This document shows positions 7,439 through 16,789 of a stretch of DNA of 64,000 nucleotides, piece after piece. Every line of letters starts with the position of its first letter. Positions within the stretch are counted from its first letter, which is position 1. Location of the stretch: contig NZ_JACHBS010000001.1 in assembly GCF_014200395.1 (NCBI RefSeq), forward strand, positions 1,612,001-1,676,000. The letters run 5' to 3'. The translations under genes and the position numbers were made by a program. This stretch comes from Microcella frigidaquae (lineage in GTDB: Bacteria; Actinomycetota; Actinomycetes; Actinomycetales; Microbacteriaceae). The notes under the pieces are model-generated. The model did not search any database. It was not told the DNA's origin and saw nothing but the letters and a program-made list of their open reading frames with translations.

Positions 7439-9403
7439 GTGAGCATCATGCAGCGGCTCGCTTCGTTGCCAGACAACGTCCGGCGCGCGACGATCGCCCT
7501 GCTCCTCCTCGCGACCGTCCCGACCGCCTACCTGGCCGTCGCCTTCAGTGTTGCCGACCCCCTGCTCGCCGCCTGGTGGCCCGCGGCCGGGCTCTCGGTG
7601 ATGGCCGGGATGCTCGCGCGCGGCCGCGGACGGTGGGTGGTCATCCTGCTCGTCGCTCTGGCGACCGGCAGCGGCAACCTGCTCGCCGGGCGCGACCCCC
7701 TCTTCGCCTTCCTGCTCGGGCTCGGCAACAGCGTCGAGGTCATGGTGATCGCCGCGCTGCTCGCACCGGCGGGTGCCGCGCTGCGGATCGCCTCTCTGCG
7801 CACGGCCTCGCGCTTCATCGTCGTGGCGCTCATCGGCGCCATCGGGGCGGGCGTGGCTCTGGGTGCCGTCGCCACCGTCTTCCTGCAGCGGCCGTTCGTC
7901 GAGGCGGCTGTTCAACTCACCGCCTCTCATGCGTCGGCGACCCTCGTGACGCTGCCGCTCGTGCTGGTTCCCCTCGTCGACGGCCGCCCGATGCGGGCTC
8001 TCGAGGTCGCGGTGCAGTCGCTGGCGCTGGGCGGCCTGGTCGCGGTGGTCTTCTGGCCGGGCAACGACTGGCCGACGGCATTCGTGCCGGTCGTCGCCCT
8101 CCTCTGGGCGGCACTGCGGTTCTCGCTCATCGTCACCGCGCTGCAGCTCGCGGTCACGGCGATCGCGGTCATTGTGCTCACAACGCTCGGCGGCGGTCCG
8201 TTCGCCGCGGTGAGTGATGACATGCGTGCGCCCGTCGTGCTGATCCAGATCTTCCTCCTCGTCTATGCGACCAGCGCTCTGCTCATCGCGGGGGCGCGCA
8301 GCGACTGGTTCCAACTGATCCGGCGGCTCAAGGCGCAGGAGGAGGCGCTCCGGCAGGGCATCGTGACGGCCGATGCGGGCATCGTGATCCTCGACCGCTC
8401 GCTCGATGAGCCGCATCCGGTGGCCATCAATCCTCGGGCCCGGGAGATCCTGCAGGGCGAGCTGCCGCCCTACGCGATCCCCACCCTCGACGCTGCGATC
8501 GCTGCCGGCGCGACCACCCGCGTCGAGTTCGAGCGGGCGGGGCATGCCTTCGAGGCGGTGCTTGCCGGCACGGGGTCGGCGGGCGGCGCCGATCTGATCT
8601 CGATCGTCATCATCGATGTGACCGAGCGCGAGGAGCGCGAACGGCAGGCGCGGGAGCTCTCGGAGGAGCTAAGCCGCCTGAACGCGCAGAAGGACGACTT
8701 CATCGCTGCGGTCAGCCACGAGCTGCGGACGCCGGTGACGAGCATCATCGGCTTCAGCGAAGACCTGGATGACGGTCGGCTGCCGCCCGAGCTCGCGGCC
8801 TCGGGTTCGATCATCGCCCGCAACGCCCGCCGCCTCGCCGATGTGATCGAGGATGTCCTCGAGCTCAGCCGCCTGAGCGCGCTCGGTGGCCCGCTTCCCC
8901 CGCCCGCCGACGTTGACCTCGTGCGTTTGGCCCACGAGTGCGCCGGCGACGCCCAGGGCCTGGCGCTCGGTCGGCGGGTTCGGGTCGACGTCGCCGACGA
9001 CGCACCGGCGTCGCTGGTCGTGCGCTCCCGCGAACGCGACCTGGTGCGGGTGTGCGCCAATCTCCTCTCCAATGCGGTGAAGTTCTCGCCCGACGACGCG
9101 GTCATCGAGGTGGCGCTCGCTCCCGCGGACGACGGGGGTGCGATCGTGCGCGTCATCGATCATGGTGTGGGCATCCCGGAGGAATTCCGCGACATGGTCT
9201 GGGAGCGGTTCACCCGCGCGCCGGTCGAGTCCCACCGGCTCGTGCCCGGTACCGGGCTCGGCCTCCCGATCGTCAAGGCCCTCCTGGAGTCGCGGCTCGG
9301 CGGGTCGGCCCGCCTGCTCGAAACCCCGGGCGGCGGAACGACCGTCGAAGTGGTGCTCCCCGCGGCCGCTCCGGCCGTATCATCGGCTCACACGGTCGTC
9401 TGA
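7439..9403 (+). CDS. MASE1-type membrane sensor histidine kinase (copy 1)
   Basis: A 654-residue kinase. The GTG at 7439 is chosen because AGGAG lies 6 nt upstream. Residues 1-280 carry about eight membrane helices with the MASE1 signature AAWWPAAGLS. Residues 290-400 form a degenerate PAS-like sensor. A short coiled coil leads to HisKA with phosphoacceptor His427 in AVSHELRTPVTS, then HATPase_c with the N box NLLSNAVKFSP and G boxes DHGVGIP and GTGLGLPIV. It is followed after 25 bp by a second kinase and divergent from a receiver-only regulator. The signal is unknown. Proximity to carotenoid genes is suggestive only. Confidence 0.9.
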   Translation: MSIMQRLASLPDNVRRATIALLLLATVPTAYLAVAFSVADPLLAAWWPAAGLSVMAGMLARGRGRWVVILLVALATGSGNLLAGRDPLFAFLLGLGNSVEVMVIAALLAPAGAALRIASLRTASRFIVVALIGAIGAGVALGAVATVFLQRPFVEAAVQLTASHASATLVTLPLVLVPLVDGRPMRALEVAVQSLALGGLVAVVFWPGNDWPTAFVPVVALLWAALRFSLIVTALQLAVTAIAVIVLTTLGGGPFAAVSDDMRAPVVLIQIFLLVYATSALLIAGARSDWFQLIRRLKAQEEALRQGIVTADAGIVILDRSLDEPHPVAINPRAREILQGELPPYAIPTLDAAIAAGATTRVEFERAGHAFEAVLAGTGSAGGADLISIVIIDVTEREERERQARELSEELSRLNAQKDDFIAAVSHELRTPVTSIIGFSEDLDDGRLPPELAASGSIIARNARRLADVIEDVLELSRLSALGGPLPPPADVDLVRLAHECAGDAQGLALGRRVRVDVADDAPASLVVRSRERDLVRVCANLLSNAVKFSPDDAVIEVALAPADDGGAIVRVIDHGVGIPEEFRDMVWERFTRAPVESHRLVPGTGLGLPIVKALLESRLGGSARLLETPGGGTTVEVVLPAAAPAVSSAHTVV

Positions 9404-9428
9404 CCGCCTCCCCGAGCGAGGATCACCC

Positions 9429-11111
9429 ATGGACGAACGGGGCATCGCCGCCCGCATCCACGACCTGCCCCCATGGCAACGGCGGGCGGTCATCGCCCTT
9501 CTCCTCCTGGGCATGGTCATGTTGTCCTGGGTCGGCCTCAACGCCGTGACTCCGGATATTCCCATCGCGCTCTGGTGGCCGGCGGCAGCCTTCGCCGTCG
9601 TGGCCGTGGTGGCCAGTCGTGGGCGCCGCCTCGGGGTCACGATCCTTGTCGCCGTCATCTTCACCCTCCTCAATGACAGTGTCGGCCGACCCCTCGGGCT
9701 GAGTACCGCCTACGGCGTTGCCAACGCAATCGAGGCAGCGGTGGTGTGCTGGTGGCTCACGCGGCATCGCCCCTTCCCGCGCATGGTCACCCTCCCCGAG
9801 GCGGGCCGCTTCCTCGTGGCGGCCGGTATGGGAGCTGCGGTGATCGCCGTCCTCGCCGGAAGCGCAGCCGCCGTCTTCGTCGGAGCCGACCTCCTCGTGA
9901 TCGTGCCGTCTCTGTTCACCTCCCACGCGAGCGCGATCTTCGCGATCGTGCCGCTCTTCCTCGTGCCGCTCACCGTGCCCCTCCGGGCGCCGGTGTGGGA
10001 GCCGATCGTGCAGTCGATCGCCCTGGTGCTCCTGACCTTCGTCGTCTTCGCTCCGGCGGCCGCTCTCGCTCTGACCTTCTTCATCATCACGACCCTGATG
10101 TGGGGGGCGTTCCGCCTCCCGCCGCTGGCGCCGGCGATCCAGACGATCCTTCTCGCCTTCGTCGCCACCCTTGCGACCTCGGTCAACGTCGGGCCGTTCG
10201 CCGAGCTCGTCGACCATGACTTCCGCGGGGCGATCATCGCCCTCCAGCTGTTCATCATGACTCACGCCGCCGCCGGCGTCTTCGTCGCCGGGCAAGCCCA
10301 CGACTGGACGGCCACGACCGAGGCCCTGGCCGATCGCGAGCGCGACGCGCAGCGGGTCGCGGAGGATCTCCGACGCCTCAACCAGCAGAAGGACGACTTC
10401 ATCTCCGCCGTCAGCCACGAGCTGCGCACGCCCGTGACGAGCATCATCGGGTTCTCGGAGACCCTGCTCGAGGGCGACCCGGATCCGGAGGTGAAGCAAG
10501 CGGGCCAGGTGATCTACCGCAACGCCCGACGTCTCGCCGATGTCATCGAGGATGTGCTGGAGCTCAGCCGCCTGAGCACCCAGCGCGCGAGCAGCCGTAC
10601 GGCGGAGACGGTCGACCTCGCGCGTCTGCTGCGGCACTGCATCGAGGACACCGTCGGCATCGTGCCGGCCGACCGCCAGGTGCACGTCGAACTCGTCGGC
10701 GCTGAGCACCCCGTGCTGGTGGAAGCGGTCGAGCAGGACATCGTGCGGGTCTGCTCGAACATCCTCTCGAATGCCATCAAGTTCAGTCCTGCGGGCGGCG
10801 CGGTCTCCGTCGTGGTGACCGGCCATTCCGCTGATGTTCAGATCACCATCACCGATGAGGGGCCGGGCATCCCGCTGGAGGAGCAGGAGGCGATCTGGAG
10901 TCGCTTCTACCGGGTGCAGTCGCCCGCGCATCGCGCAGTGCCGGGGACCGGCCTCGGGCTGCCGATCGTCCGCAGCCTGATGGAAGGCCGGATCGGGGGG
11001 ACGGTCGCCCTGAGTTCGGACGGCGTTCGCGGCACGACGGTCACGGTTCGCATCCCCCGGACGCCGCCGCCGACCGCGGCGCTTCAGCTGCCGGTCGACT
11101 CCGCGGTGTAG
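9429..11111 (+). CDS. MASE1-type membrane sensor histidine kinase (copy 2)
   Basis: A 560-residue paralogue of the preceding kinase and probably co-transcribed with it. It has an N-terminal multi-helix MASE1 domain (ALWWPAAAFAVVA near residue 40), a short coiled coil with RLNQQKDDF, HisKA with His330 in AVSHELRTPVTS, and HATPase_c with NILSNAIKFSP, DEGPGIP and GTGLGLPIV. Unlike copies 1 and 3 it has no PAS-like insert between membrane and kinase domains, so it is about 95 residues shorter. Its 3' end overlaps the convergent idi gene by 28 bp. It may form heterodimers with copy 1; this is inference. Confidence 0.9.
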   Translation: MDERGIAARIHDLPPWQRRAVIALLLLGMVMLSWVGLNAVTPDIPIALWWPAAAFAVVAVVASRGRRLGVTILVAVIFTLLNDSVGRPLGLSTAYGVANAIEAAVVCWWLTRHRPFPRMVTLPEAGRFLVAAGMGAAVIAVLAGSAAAVFVGADLLVIVPSLFTSHASAIFAIVPLFLVPLTVPLRAPVWEPIVQSIALVLLTFVVFAPAAALALTFFIITTLMWGAFRLPPLAPAIQTILLAFVATLATSVNVGPFAELVDHDFRGAIIALQLFIMTHAAAGVFVAGQAHDWTATTEALADRERDAQRVAEDLRRLNQQKDDFISAVSHELRTPVTSIIGFSETLLEGDPDPEVKQAGQVIYRNARRLADVIEDVLELSRLSTQRASSRTAETVDLARLLRHCIEDTVGIVPADRQVHVELVGAEHPVLVEAVEQDIVRVCSNILSNAIKFSPAGGAVSVVVTGHSADVQITITDEGPGIPLEEQEAIWSRFYRVQSPAHRAVPGTGLGLPIVRSLMEGRIGGTVALSSDGVRGTTVTVRIPRTPPPTAALQLPVDSAV

Positions 11112-11632
11112 CCGCCCTGCCAGGCCGCCAGCTGCCAGCCCAGCCAGGGGCTGAAGGCGAAGGGCGCCGCAGCGACGGCCGACCGCAGCTCGACCGGGTC
11201 GAGCCAGGCCCATTCGGCGACCTCGTCGGCGGCCGGCCGCGGGTCGTCGGACGCGCGAGCGGTGTAGACCGGGCAGACCTCGTTCTCGACGACCCCGGAG
11301 GCGTCGATGGCGCGGTATCGGAAGTCGGGCAGTGCGACGCGGACGTCGGTGAGCGCCAGACCCAGTTCCCGCTCGGCACGGCGTGCGATCGCCTCCACCG
11401 TGTCCTCCCCCGGGGCGGGGTGCCCGCAGAACGAGTTGGTCCAGACTCCGGGCCAGGTCTTCTTGCTCAGGGCCCGGCGGGTCACCAGAACCCGCCCCTG
11501 CGGATCGAACACGTGGCACGAGAACGCCAGATGCAGGGGAGTGTCTGCCGTGTGGACGGTCGCCTTCGGCGCCTCGCCGATCACGGTGCCGTCATCGGCG
11601 AGCAGGACGACGGTTTCGGGGGTTTCGCTCAT
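11084..11632 (-). CDS. idi: Isopentenyl-diphosphate delta-isomerase, type I
   Basis: A 182-residue Nudix-fold enzyme that interconverts IPP and DMAPP and feeds the carotenoid pathway. The catalytic Cys is in NSFCGHPAPGED and the catalytic Glu in VENEVCPVY; RRAERELG is the Nudix-like helix. The start is the ATG at 11632 (MSETPE); a longer frame upstream lacks family similarity. It is divergent from crtE with only 21 bp between the start codons, so their promoters must overlap and may be co-controlled. Its last 28 bp overlap the 3' end of the second kinase gene. Confidence 0.95.
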   Translation of the reverse strand: MSETPETVVLLADDGTVIGEAPKATVHTADTPLHLAFSCHVFDPQGRVLVTRRALSKKTWPGVWTNSFCGHPAPGEDTVEAIARRAERELGLALTDVRVALPDFRYRAIDASGVVENEVCPVYTARASDDPRPAADEVAEWAWLDPVELRSAVAAAPFAFSPWLGWQLAAWQGGYTAESTGS

Positions 11633-11641
11633 GGGCCGGGG

Positions 11642-11647
11642 TAGTCT
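11642..11647 (+). promoter_or_regulatory. -10 hexamer of crtE operon, leaderless
   Basis: TAGTCT, then 6 nt, then the GTG at 11654. It lies within the 21-bp gap between divergent idi and crtE, so the -35 region falls inside the idi coding sequence. Confidence 0.55.
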
Positions 11648-11653
11648 GCTCGG

Positions 11654-12724
11654 GTGAGTAGGAACGATCATTCGACGGTCGCGGGGTCGCGGGCGGCGAT
11701 GGTCGACGCTGTGCTGGAGCGCTTCTTCAGCCTATCCAAGAAGCGGGCCGCCCCCCTGGGCGCGCACTACGAGCACCTCTGGGGCCTGCTCGAGCGCAAC
11801 ACGCAGGGCGGCAAGCGGTTCCGGCCGCGCATGGTCATGGCCGCCTACGCGGGTCTCGGGGGCACCGACATGGATGCGGCCGCCTACGTCGGCGCGAGCT
11901 TCGAGCTGCTGCACACCGCCCTCATCGTGCACGACGACGTGATCGATCGCGATTTCGTGCGGAGGGGCATCCCGAACATCTCGGGCGCCTACCGCGACCA
12001 CGCCGTCGACCGCGGCGTGGCGGTCGATATCGCCGAGCACCGCGGGGTCTCGGCGGCCGTCATCGCGGGCGACCTCGCCCTCTTCAACGCCTACCGCCTG
12101 ATCGACCGCAGCGGCGTGGGCTCGCCCATGCGCGAGCGCCTGCTGGATGTTCTCGACGAGGCCATGTTCGCGAGCGCGGCAGGCGAGCTCATCGACGTCG
12201 ACTTCTCGATCGACCCCGACATGCCGCTCGTCGACGACATCGTCACGATGGAGCGTCTCAAGACCGCGGTCTACTCGTTCGAGACGCCGCTGCAGGCGGG
12301 GGCGATCCTCGCCGGAGCGAGCGAGGACACGGTGCGCACGCTCGGCGACTTCGGTCGTGAGATCGGCATCGCGTACCAGATCGTCGACGACGTGCTCGGC
12401 GTCTTCGGCGAGGAGGAGGCGACGGGCAAGACGACCATCGGTGACCTGCGCGAGGGCAAGCGCACCGTCATGATCGCCTTCGCCTGCTCGACCCCGGCCT
12501 GGGCCCGGCTCTGCGACCTCATCGGCAAGGTCGATCTGAGTCTCGACGAGGCGGACGAGGCGCGCTCGCTCCTCATCGCGTGCGGCGCCCGCGCCTTCGC
12601 CGACGATCTGGCCCGGGGCTACGCCAACCGTGCGCTGGCCCGGCTCGCCGAACCCCACATTCCCGCCTCCCTGCGCGACGAGCTCCATCCTGTCGCCGAG
12701 ACCGTGCTGAAACGGGTGCGATGA
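11654..12724 (+). CDS. crtE: Geranylgeranyl diphosphate synthase
   Basis: A 356-residue trans-polyprenyl synthase that makes the C20 precursor of carotenoids from IPP. The first Asp-rich motif is DDVID at 94-98 with RFRP upstream; the second is QIVDDVLG with Asp245/246. The GTG at 11654 is taken as start because a -10 hexamer lies 6 nt upstream; an ATG at codon 16 is the alternative. It is the first gene of a six-gene carotenoid operon and overlaps crtB by 4 nt (ATGA). Confidence 0.93.
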   Translation: MSRNDHSTVAGSRAAMVDAVLERFFSLSKKRAAPLGAHYEHLWGLLERNTQGGKRFRPRMVMAAYAGLGGTDMDAAAYVGASFELLHTALIVHDDVIDRDFVRRGIPNISGAYRDHAVDRGVAVDIAEHRGVSAAVIAGDLALFNAYRLIDRSGVGSPMRERLLDVLDEAMFASAAGELIDVDFSIDPDMPLVDDIVTMERLKTAVYSFETPLQAGAILAGASEDTVRTLGDFGREIGIAYQIVDDVLGVFGEEEATGKTTIGDLREGKRTVMIAFACSTPAWARLCDLIGKVDLSLDEADEARSLLIACGARAFADDLARGYANRALARLAEPHIPASLRDELHPVAETVLKRVR

Positions 12725-13632
12725 ATCGCTTGAGCCTGTACGACCGCGTCGCCGACGAGACCGCCGCGGTGGTCATCCGCCGCTACTCGACCTCCTTCGG
12801 GCTCGCCTCGCGCCTGCTCGAGCCGGCGGTGCGGCAGCACGTCGAGAACATCTACGCGCTCGTGCGGGTCGCTGACGAGATCGTCGACGGCGGGGTCGCC
12901 GAGGCCGGTCTCGACGCGGTGCACGCGGCGCGGTATCTGAACGAGTTCGAGGCGGAGACGAACGCGGCCATGCAGTCGGGCTACTCGACCAACCTCGTCG
13001 TGCACGCCTTCGCCCGCACGGCGCGCGAGGTCGGCTTCGGGGAGGAGCTCACCGAGCCGTTCTTCCACTCGATGCGCATGGACCTCACCGACACCGAGCA
13101 CGACCAGCAGAGCTTCGACCGCTACGTCTACGGCTCGGCGGAAGTCGTCGGGCTCATGTGCCTGCGGGCGTTCGTTCAGGGTGTCGACATGAGCGCCGAG
13201 CAGAATGAGCGCATGGTCGCCGGGGCACGCGCGCTCGGAGCCGCCTTCCAGAAGGTGAATTTCCTGCGCGACCTCTCGGCCGACTTCGAGACGCTCGGGC
13301 GCAGCTACTTCCCGGGGGTCAACGTCGATTCGTTCACGGAGGAGGACAAGGTGCGGCTGCTCGACGACATCGACGCCGATCTGCGCACCTCCGCCGCGGT
13401 GATCCCCGACCTGCCCAAGGGAAGCCGCCGCGCCGTCGCGCTCGCCCAGGGCCTCTTCGCCGAGCTGTCGGTGCGCCTGCGCCGCACCCCGGCGACCGAG
13501 CTCATCCGCGCCCGCGTCCGCGTGCCCGACCCGGTGAAGGCCCGCATCGCCCTCGGCGCCCTCGCCGGCCGCACCCCCCGCCCGCGCGCCGCTCGCACCA
13601 GCGCTGCGCGCCCTGCATCGATCGGAGCCTGA
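12721..13632 (+). CDS. crtB: Phytoene synthase
   Basis: A 303-residue squalene/phytoene synthase-family enzyme that condenses two GGPP to 15-cis-phytoene. The Asp motifs are VADEIVDG (Asp52/Asp56) and NFLRDLSAD (Asp184/Asp188), and the N-terminal YSTSFGLASRLL is typical. The Ala/Arg/Pro-rich last 25 residues look dispensable. The ATG overlaps the crtE stop, which argues for translational coupling; crtI follows after 2 bp. Confidence 0.95.
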   Translation: MNRLSLYDRVADETAAVVIRRYSTSFGLASRLLEPAVRQHVENIYALVRVADEIVDGGVAEAGLDAVHAARYLNEFEAETNAAMQSGYSTNLVVHAFARTAREVGFGEELTEPFFHSMRMDLTDTEHDQQSFDRYVYGSAEVVGLMCLRAFVQGVDMSAEQNERMVAGARALGAAFQKVNFLRDLSADFETLGRSYFPGVNVDSFTEEDKVRLLDDIDADLRTSAAVIPDLPKGSRRAVALAQGLFAELSVRLRRTPATELIRARVRVPDPVKARIALGALAGRTPRPRAARTSAARPASIGA

Positions 13633-13634
13633 TC

Positions 13635-15212
13635 ATGAGCCGCGTCGTCGTCATCGGCGGAGGCATCGCCGGTCTCTCGAGCGCCGCCCTGCTCGCCCGC
13701 GACGGGCACGAGGTGACCCTCGTCGAGAAGCGCGACGAGCTGGGTGGCCGCGCCGGATCGTGGGAGAAGGACGGCTTCCGGTTCGATATGGGCCCCTCGT
13801 GGTACCTCATGCCGGAGGTCTTCGACCACTTCTTCAAGCTGTGCGGCACGAGCGCCGCCGAGCAGCTCGAGCTCGTGCAGCTCGACCCCGGCTACCGGGT
13901 CATCACGCAGGGCTTCGACACCCCGACCGACATCGCCGCCTCGCGCGAGGAGAACATCGCGCTGTTCGAGTCGATCGAGCCGGGCGCCGGAGCGAAGCTC
14001 GAGCGCTACCTCGATTCGGCGGTCGACACCTACGAGATGGCCAAGAAGCGCTTCCTCTACACGAGCTTCGCCTCGTACGGCCCGCTGCTGCGCGGCGACG
14101 TGCTGAAGCGCTCGGCGAAGCTCGTGAAGATGCTCTTCCAGAGCCTCGACGACTACGTCGGGCGCCGCTTCCGCGACCTGCGCCTGCGGCAGATCCTGGG
14201 CTACCCCGCGGTCTTCCTCGGCTCGTCGCCCTTCCTCACGCCGGCGATGTACCACCTCATGTCGCACCTCGACATGACCGACGGCGTGCTCTACCCGATG
14301 GGCGGCTTCACGAAGCTGATCGAGCGCATCGCTGCGGTCACCGAGCAGCAGGGGGTGAGCATCCGCACCGCCTCGCCCGTCGCGCGCATCGTCGTCGACC
14401 CGACTTCGAAGCAGGTCACCGGGGTCGAGCTGGCTGACGGCACGGCCATCGAGGCCGACATCGTGGTCTCGGCGGCCGACCTGCACCACAGCGAGACGCA
14501 GCTGCTGCCGCGCGAGCTGCAGACCTACCCACAGGAGTACTGGGACAAGAAGACCGCCGGCCCCAGCGCGATTCTGCTGTACCTCGGCGTGAAGGGCGAG
14601 CTGCCGCAGCTCGAGCACCACACGCTGCTGTTCACCGCGAACTGGCGCGAGAACTTCGAGGCGATCTTCGGCCCGCAGCCGGCGCTGCCCGACCCGGCCT
14701 CGCTCTACATCTGCAAGCCGAGCGGCGTCGACCCCTCGGTCGCGCCCGAGGGCCACGAGAACGTCTTCGTGCTCGTGCCGGCCCCGCCGCACCTGAGCTT
14801 CGGCCGCGGCGACGTCGACGGCGACGGCGACACCCCGCTGGAGGTCTACGCCGACCGCATCATCGCGCAGATCGCCGACTGGGCGAAGATTCCCGACCTC
14901 GCTGATCGCATCGTCGTTCGGCGCACCTACGGCCCCGGCAACTTCAACGACGACCTCAACGCCTGGCGCGGCACCGCGCTCGGGCCGGCGCACATCCTCT
15001 CGCAGAGCGCGTTCTTCCGGGCCGGCAACGTCTCGAAGAAGGTGAAGGGCCTCTACTACGCGGGGGGCTCGACGATCCCCGGCATCGGCCTGCCGATGTG
15101 CCTCATCAGCGCCGAGATCCTCGTCAAGCGCCTGCGGGGCGACACCTCGACCGAGGCTCTGCCCGAGCCGCTCGAGCCGACCGTGCGCTCCGGCGCTCCG
15201 GCCGCCGCCTGA
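13635..15212 (+). CDS. crtI: Phytoene desaturase (lycopene-forming)
   Basis: A 525-residue flavoprotein that would dehydrogenate phytoene stepwise to lycopene at the membrane. The N-terminal dinucleotide-binding motif is VVVIGGGIAGLSSA (Gly8, 10, 13), followed by GGRAGSW and FDMGPSWYLMP. The C-terminal carotenoid-oxidoreductase signature is YYAGGSTIPGIGLPMCLIS. Length is normal for bacterial CrtI. It lies between crtB and the lycopene cyclase genes; the product is inferred to be lycopene because cyclase and elongase genes follow. Confidence 0.95.
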   Translation: MSRVVVIGGGIAGLSSAALLARDGHEVTLVEKRDELGGRAGSWEKDGFRFDMGPSWYLMPEVFDHFFKLCGTSAAEQLELVQLDPGYRVITQGFDTPTDIAASREENIALFESIEPGAGAKLERYLDSAVDTYEMAKKRFLYTSFASYGPLLRGDVLKRSAKLVKMLFQSLDDYVGRRFRDLRLRQILGYPAVFLGSSPFLTPAMYHLMSHLDMTDGVLYPMGGFTKLIERIAAVTEQQGVSIRTASPVARIVVDPTSKQVTGVELADGTAIEADIVVSAADLHHSETQLLPRELQTYPQEYWDKKTAGPSAILLYLGVKGELPQLEHHTLLFTANWRENFEAIFGPQPALPDPASLYICKPSGVDPSVAPEGHENVFVLVPAPPHLSFGRGDVDGDGDTPLEVYADRIIAQIADWAKIPDLADRIVVRRTYGPGNFNDDLNAWRGTALGPAHILSQSAFFRAGNVSKKVKGLYYAGGSTIPGIGLPMCLISAEILVKRLRGDTSTEALPEPLEPTVRSGAPAAA

Positions 15213-15225
15213 GCCCGGAGGCGCC

Positions 15226-15615
15226 GTGGAACTGGTCAACTTCGCCTATCTGGGCGCGCTGCTGATCTCGATCACCGGCATGATGGTGCTCGATCGGCGG
15301 TTCCGACTGTTCTTCTGGCGCGACGCCCGTCGCGCGGCGATCGTGCTGCCGCTCGGGGTGATCTTCTTCCTGATCTGGGATGTCGGGGGCATCGTGCTCG
15401 GCATCTTCTTCCGCGGAGTCACCGACTTCATGACGGGGGTGCTGGTCGGGCCGGAGCTTCCGCTCGAGGAGGTCTTCTTCCTCACGCTGCTCTGCTACAA
15501 CACGATGATCGCGTACACGGCGGCCGGCGACCTGCTCGATCGGCGGGCCGCGCGCCGGTCATCCGGCGGCCCTGCCGGTGCCGCGGCGGCGACGGATGCG
15601 GAGGCGGGCGCATGA
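15226..15615 (+). CDS. crtYe: C50 carotenoid cyclase subunit (CrtYe type)
   Basis: A 129-residue membrane protein of the lycopene cyclase domain family with three predicted helices and the conserved PLEEVFFLTLLCYNT segment near residue 75. It works as half of a heterodimer with the next gene product to close the end rings of C50 carotenoids. The start is GTG (VELVNFAYLG). It overlaps crtYf by 4 nt. Ring type (epsilon, beta or gamma) cannot be read from sequence alone. Confidence 0.87.
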   Translation: MELVNFAYLGALLISITGMMVLDRRFRLFFWRDARRAAIVLPLGVIFFLIWDVGGIVLGIFFRGVTDFMTGVLVGPELPLEEVFFLTLLCYNTMIAYTAAGDLLDRRAARRSSGGPAGAAAATDAEAGA

Positions 15616-15929
15616 CGTACCTGCTGCTCAACGCGCCGTTCCTGGCTGTCGTCGGTGTGGTCGCCGTCGCGGCGGTGCTCGCCCGGCGCTCGCCGCGCTG
15701 GAAGGCCGTCGGCCTCGCGGCGATCCTCATGCTGACCCTCACCGCGATCTTCGACAACGTGATCATCGGCACCGGCATCGTCGCCTACGACGACAGCTTC
15801 ATCAGCGGGGTGCGCATCGGCATCGCGCCGATCGAGGACTTCGCGTACACGGTCGCCGCGCTCGTGCTGCTGCCCTCGGTGTGGGAGCTGCTGCGGCGCG
15901 CGCCGACCCAGCATGATGGGGAGCCGTGA
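15612..15929 (+). CDS. crtYf: C50 carotenoid cyclase subunit (CrtYf type)
   Basis: A 105-residue membrane protein, the second half of the heterodimeric cyclase. It has three hydrophobic helices and the segment IFDNVIIGTGIVAYDDS followed by IAPIEDFAYT, which carries the family's conserved acidic residues. It overlaps crtYe upstream and crtEb downstream by 4 nt each, so the three late genes are tightly coupled. Confidence 0.87.
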   Translation: MTYLLLNAPFLAVVGVVAVAAVLARRSPRWKAVGLAAILMLTLTAIFDNVIIGTGIVAYDDSFISGVRIGIAPIEDFAYTVAALVLLPSVWELLRRAPTQHDGEP

Positions 15930-16789
15930 GGACCCTCGGTCAGCTGCTCGTCAGCTCGCGCCCCCTGAGCTGGATCAACACCGCCTTCCCGTTCGCCGCG
16001 GCGTACCTGCTGACGACCGGGCGCCTCGACCTCGCGTTCTGGGTCGGCACCCTCTACTTCCTGATTCCGTACAACCTCGCGATGTACGGCATCAACGACG
16101 TCTTCGACTACGAGAGCGACCTGCGCAACCCGCGCAAGGGCGGCGTGGAGGGCGCGCTGCTCGATCCGAGCATCCACCGCACCACGCTGTGGGCGGCGGT
16201 GATCTCGAACGTGCCGTTCCTCGTGGTGCTCGTGGTGCTCGGGTCGCCGTTGTCGTGGCTCGTGCTCGCGGTCAGCGTGTTCGCGGTCATCGCCTACTCG
16301 GCGAAGGGCCTGCGCTTCAAGGAGAAGCCGGTGCTCGACTCGATCACCTCGTCGACGCACTTCGTGAGCCCCGCGGTGTACGGCCTCGTGCTCGCGGGTG
16401 TGACGTGGACCCCGGCGCTCTGGCTGATCCTCGTCGCGTTCTTCCTGTGGGGCATGGCCTCACACGCCTTCGGGGCGGTGCAGGACGTCATCGCCGACCG
16501 CGAGGGCGGCCTCGCGTCGATCGCGACCGTGCTCGGTGCGCGGCTCACGACCCGGCTCTCGGTCGCGGCCTATGCGCTCGCTGGCGTGCTCGTGCTAGGC
16601 ACCGATTGGCCGGGCCCGCTCGCGATCGCGGCCGCGCTGCCCTATGTGGCGATCACCGCGCGGTTCTGGATGATCACCGACGAGACGGCCGAGACGGCCA
16701 ACCGCGGGTGGAAGCGCTTCCTGCTGCTCAACTTCATCGCGGGCGCGATCGTCACGATGCTGATGATCTACTGGGCGATCAACCGCTGA
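15926..16789 (+). CDS. crtEb: Lycopene elongase (UbiA-family prenyltransferase)
   Basis: A 287-residue polytopic prenyltransferase that adds C5 units to both ends of lycopene to form C45/C50 carotenoids. The Asp-rich motif is NDVFDYESD (Asn57, Asp58, Asp61, Asp65), and the second is DVIADREGG. About nine membrane helices are visible. The GTG start overlaps the crtYf stop. Together with the two cyclase subunits this points to a decaprenoxanthin- or sarcinaxanthin-like C50 pigment. The operon ends 25 bp before a convergent gene. Confidence 0.92.
   Translation: MRTLGQLLVSSRPLSWINTAFPFAAAYLLTTGRLDLAFWVGTLYFLIPYNLAMYGINDVFDYESDLRNPRKGGVEGALLDPSIHRTTLWAAVISNVPFLVVLVVLGSPLSWLVLAVSVFAVIAYSAKGLRFKEKPVLDSITSSTHFVSPAVYGLVLAGVTWTPALWLILVAFFLWGMASHAFGAVQDVIADREGGLASIATVLGARLTTRLSVAAYALAGVLVLGTDWPGPLAIAAALPYVAITARFWMITDETAETANRGWKRFLLLNFIAGAIVTMLMIYWAINR

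Noticed and set aside
13305-15239. Long antisense frame opposite crtB/crtI
   Set aside because: Low-complexity composition, no motif, fully covered by well-supported carotenoid genes.
7439-16789. Kinases as direct regulators of carotenoid synthesis
   Set aside because: Only proximity supports this; the regulators have no DNA-binding domain and no shared operator was found.
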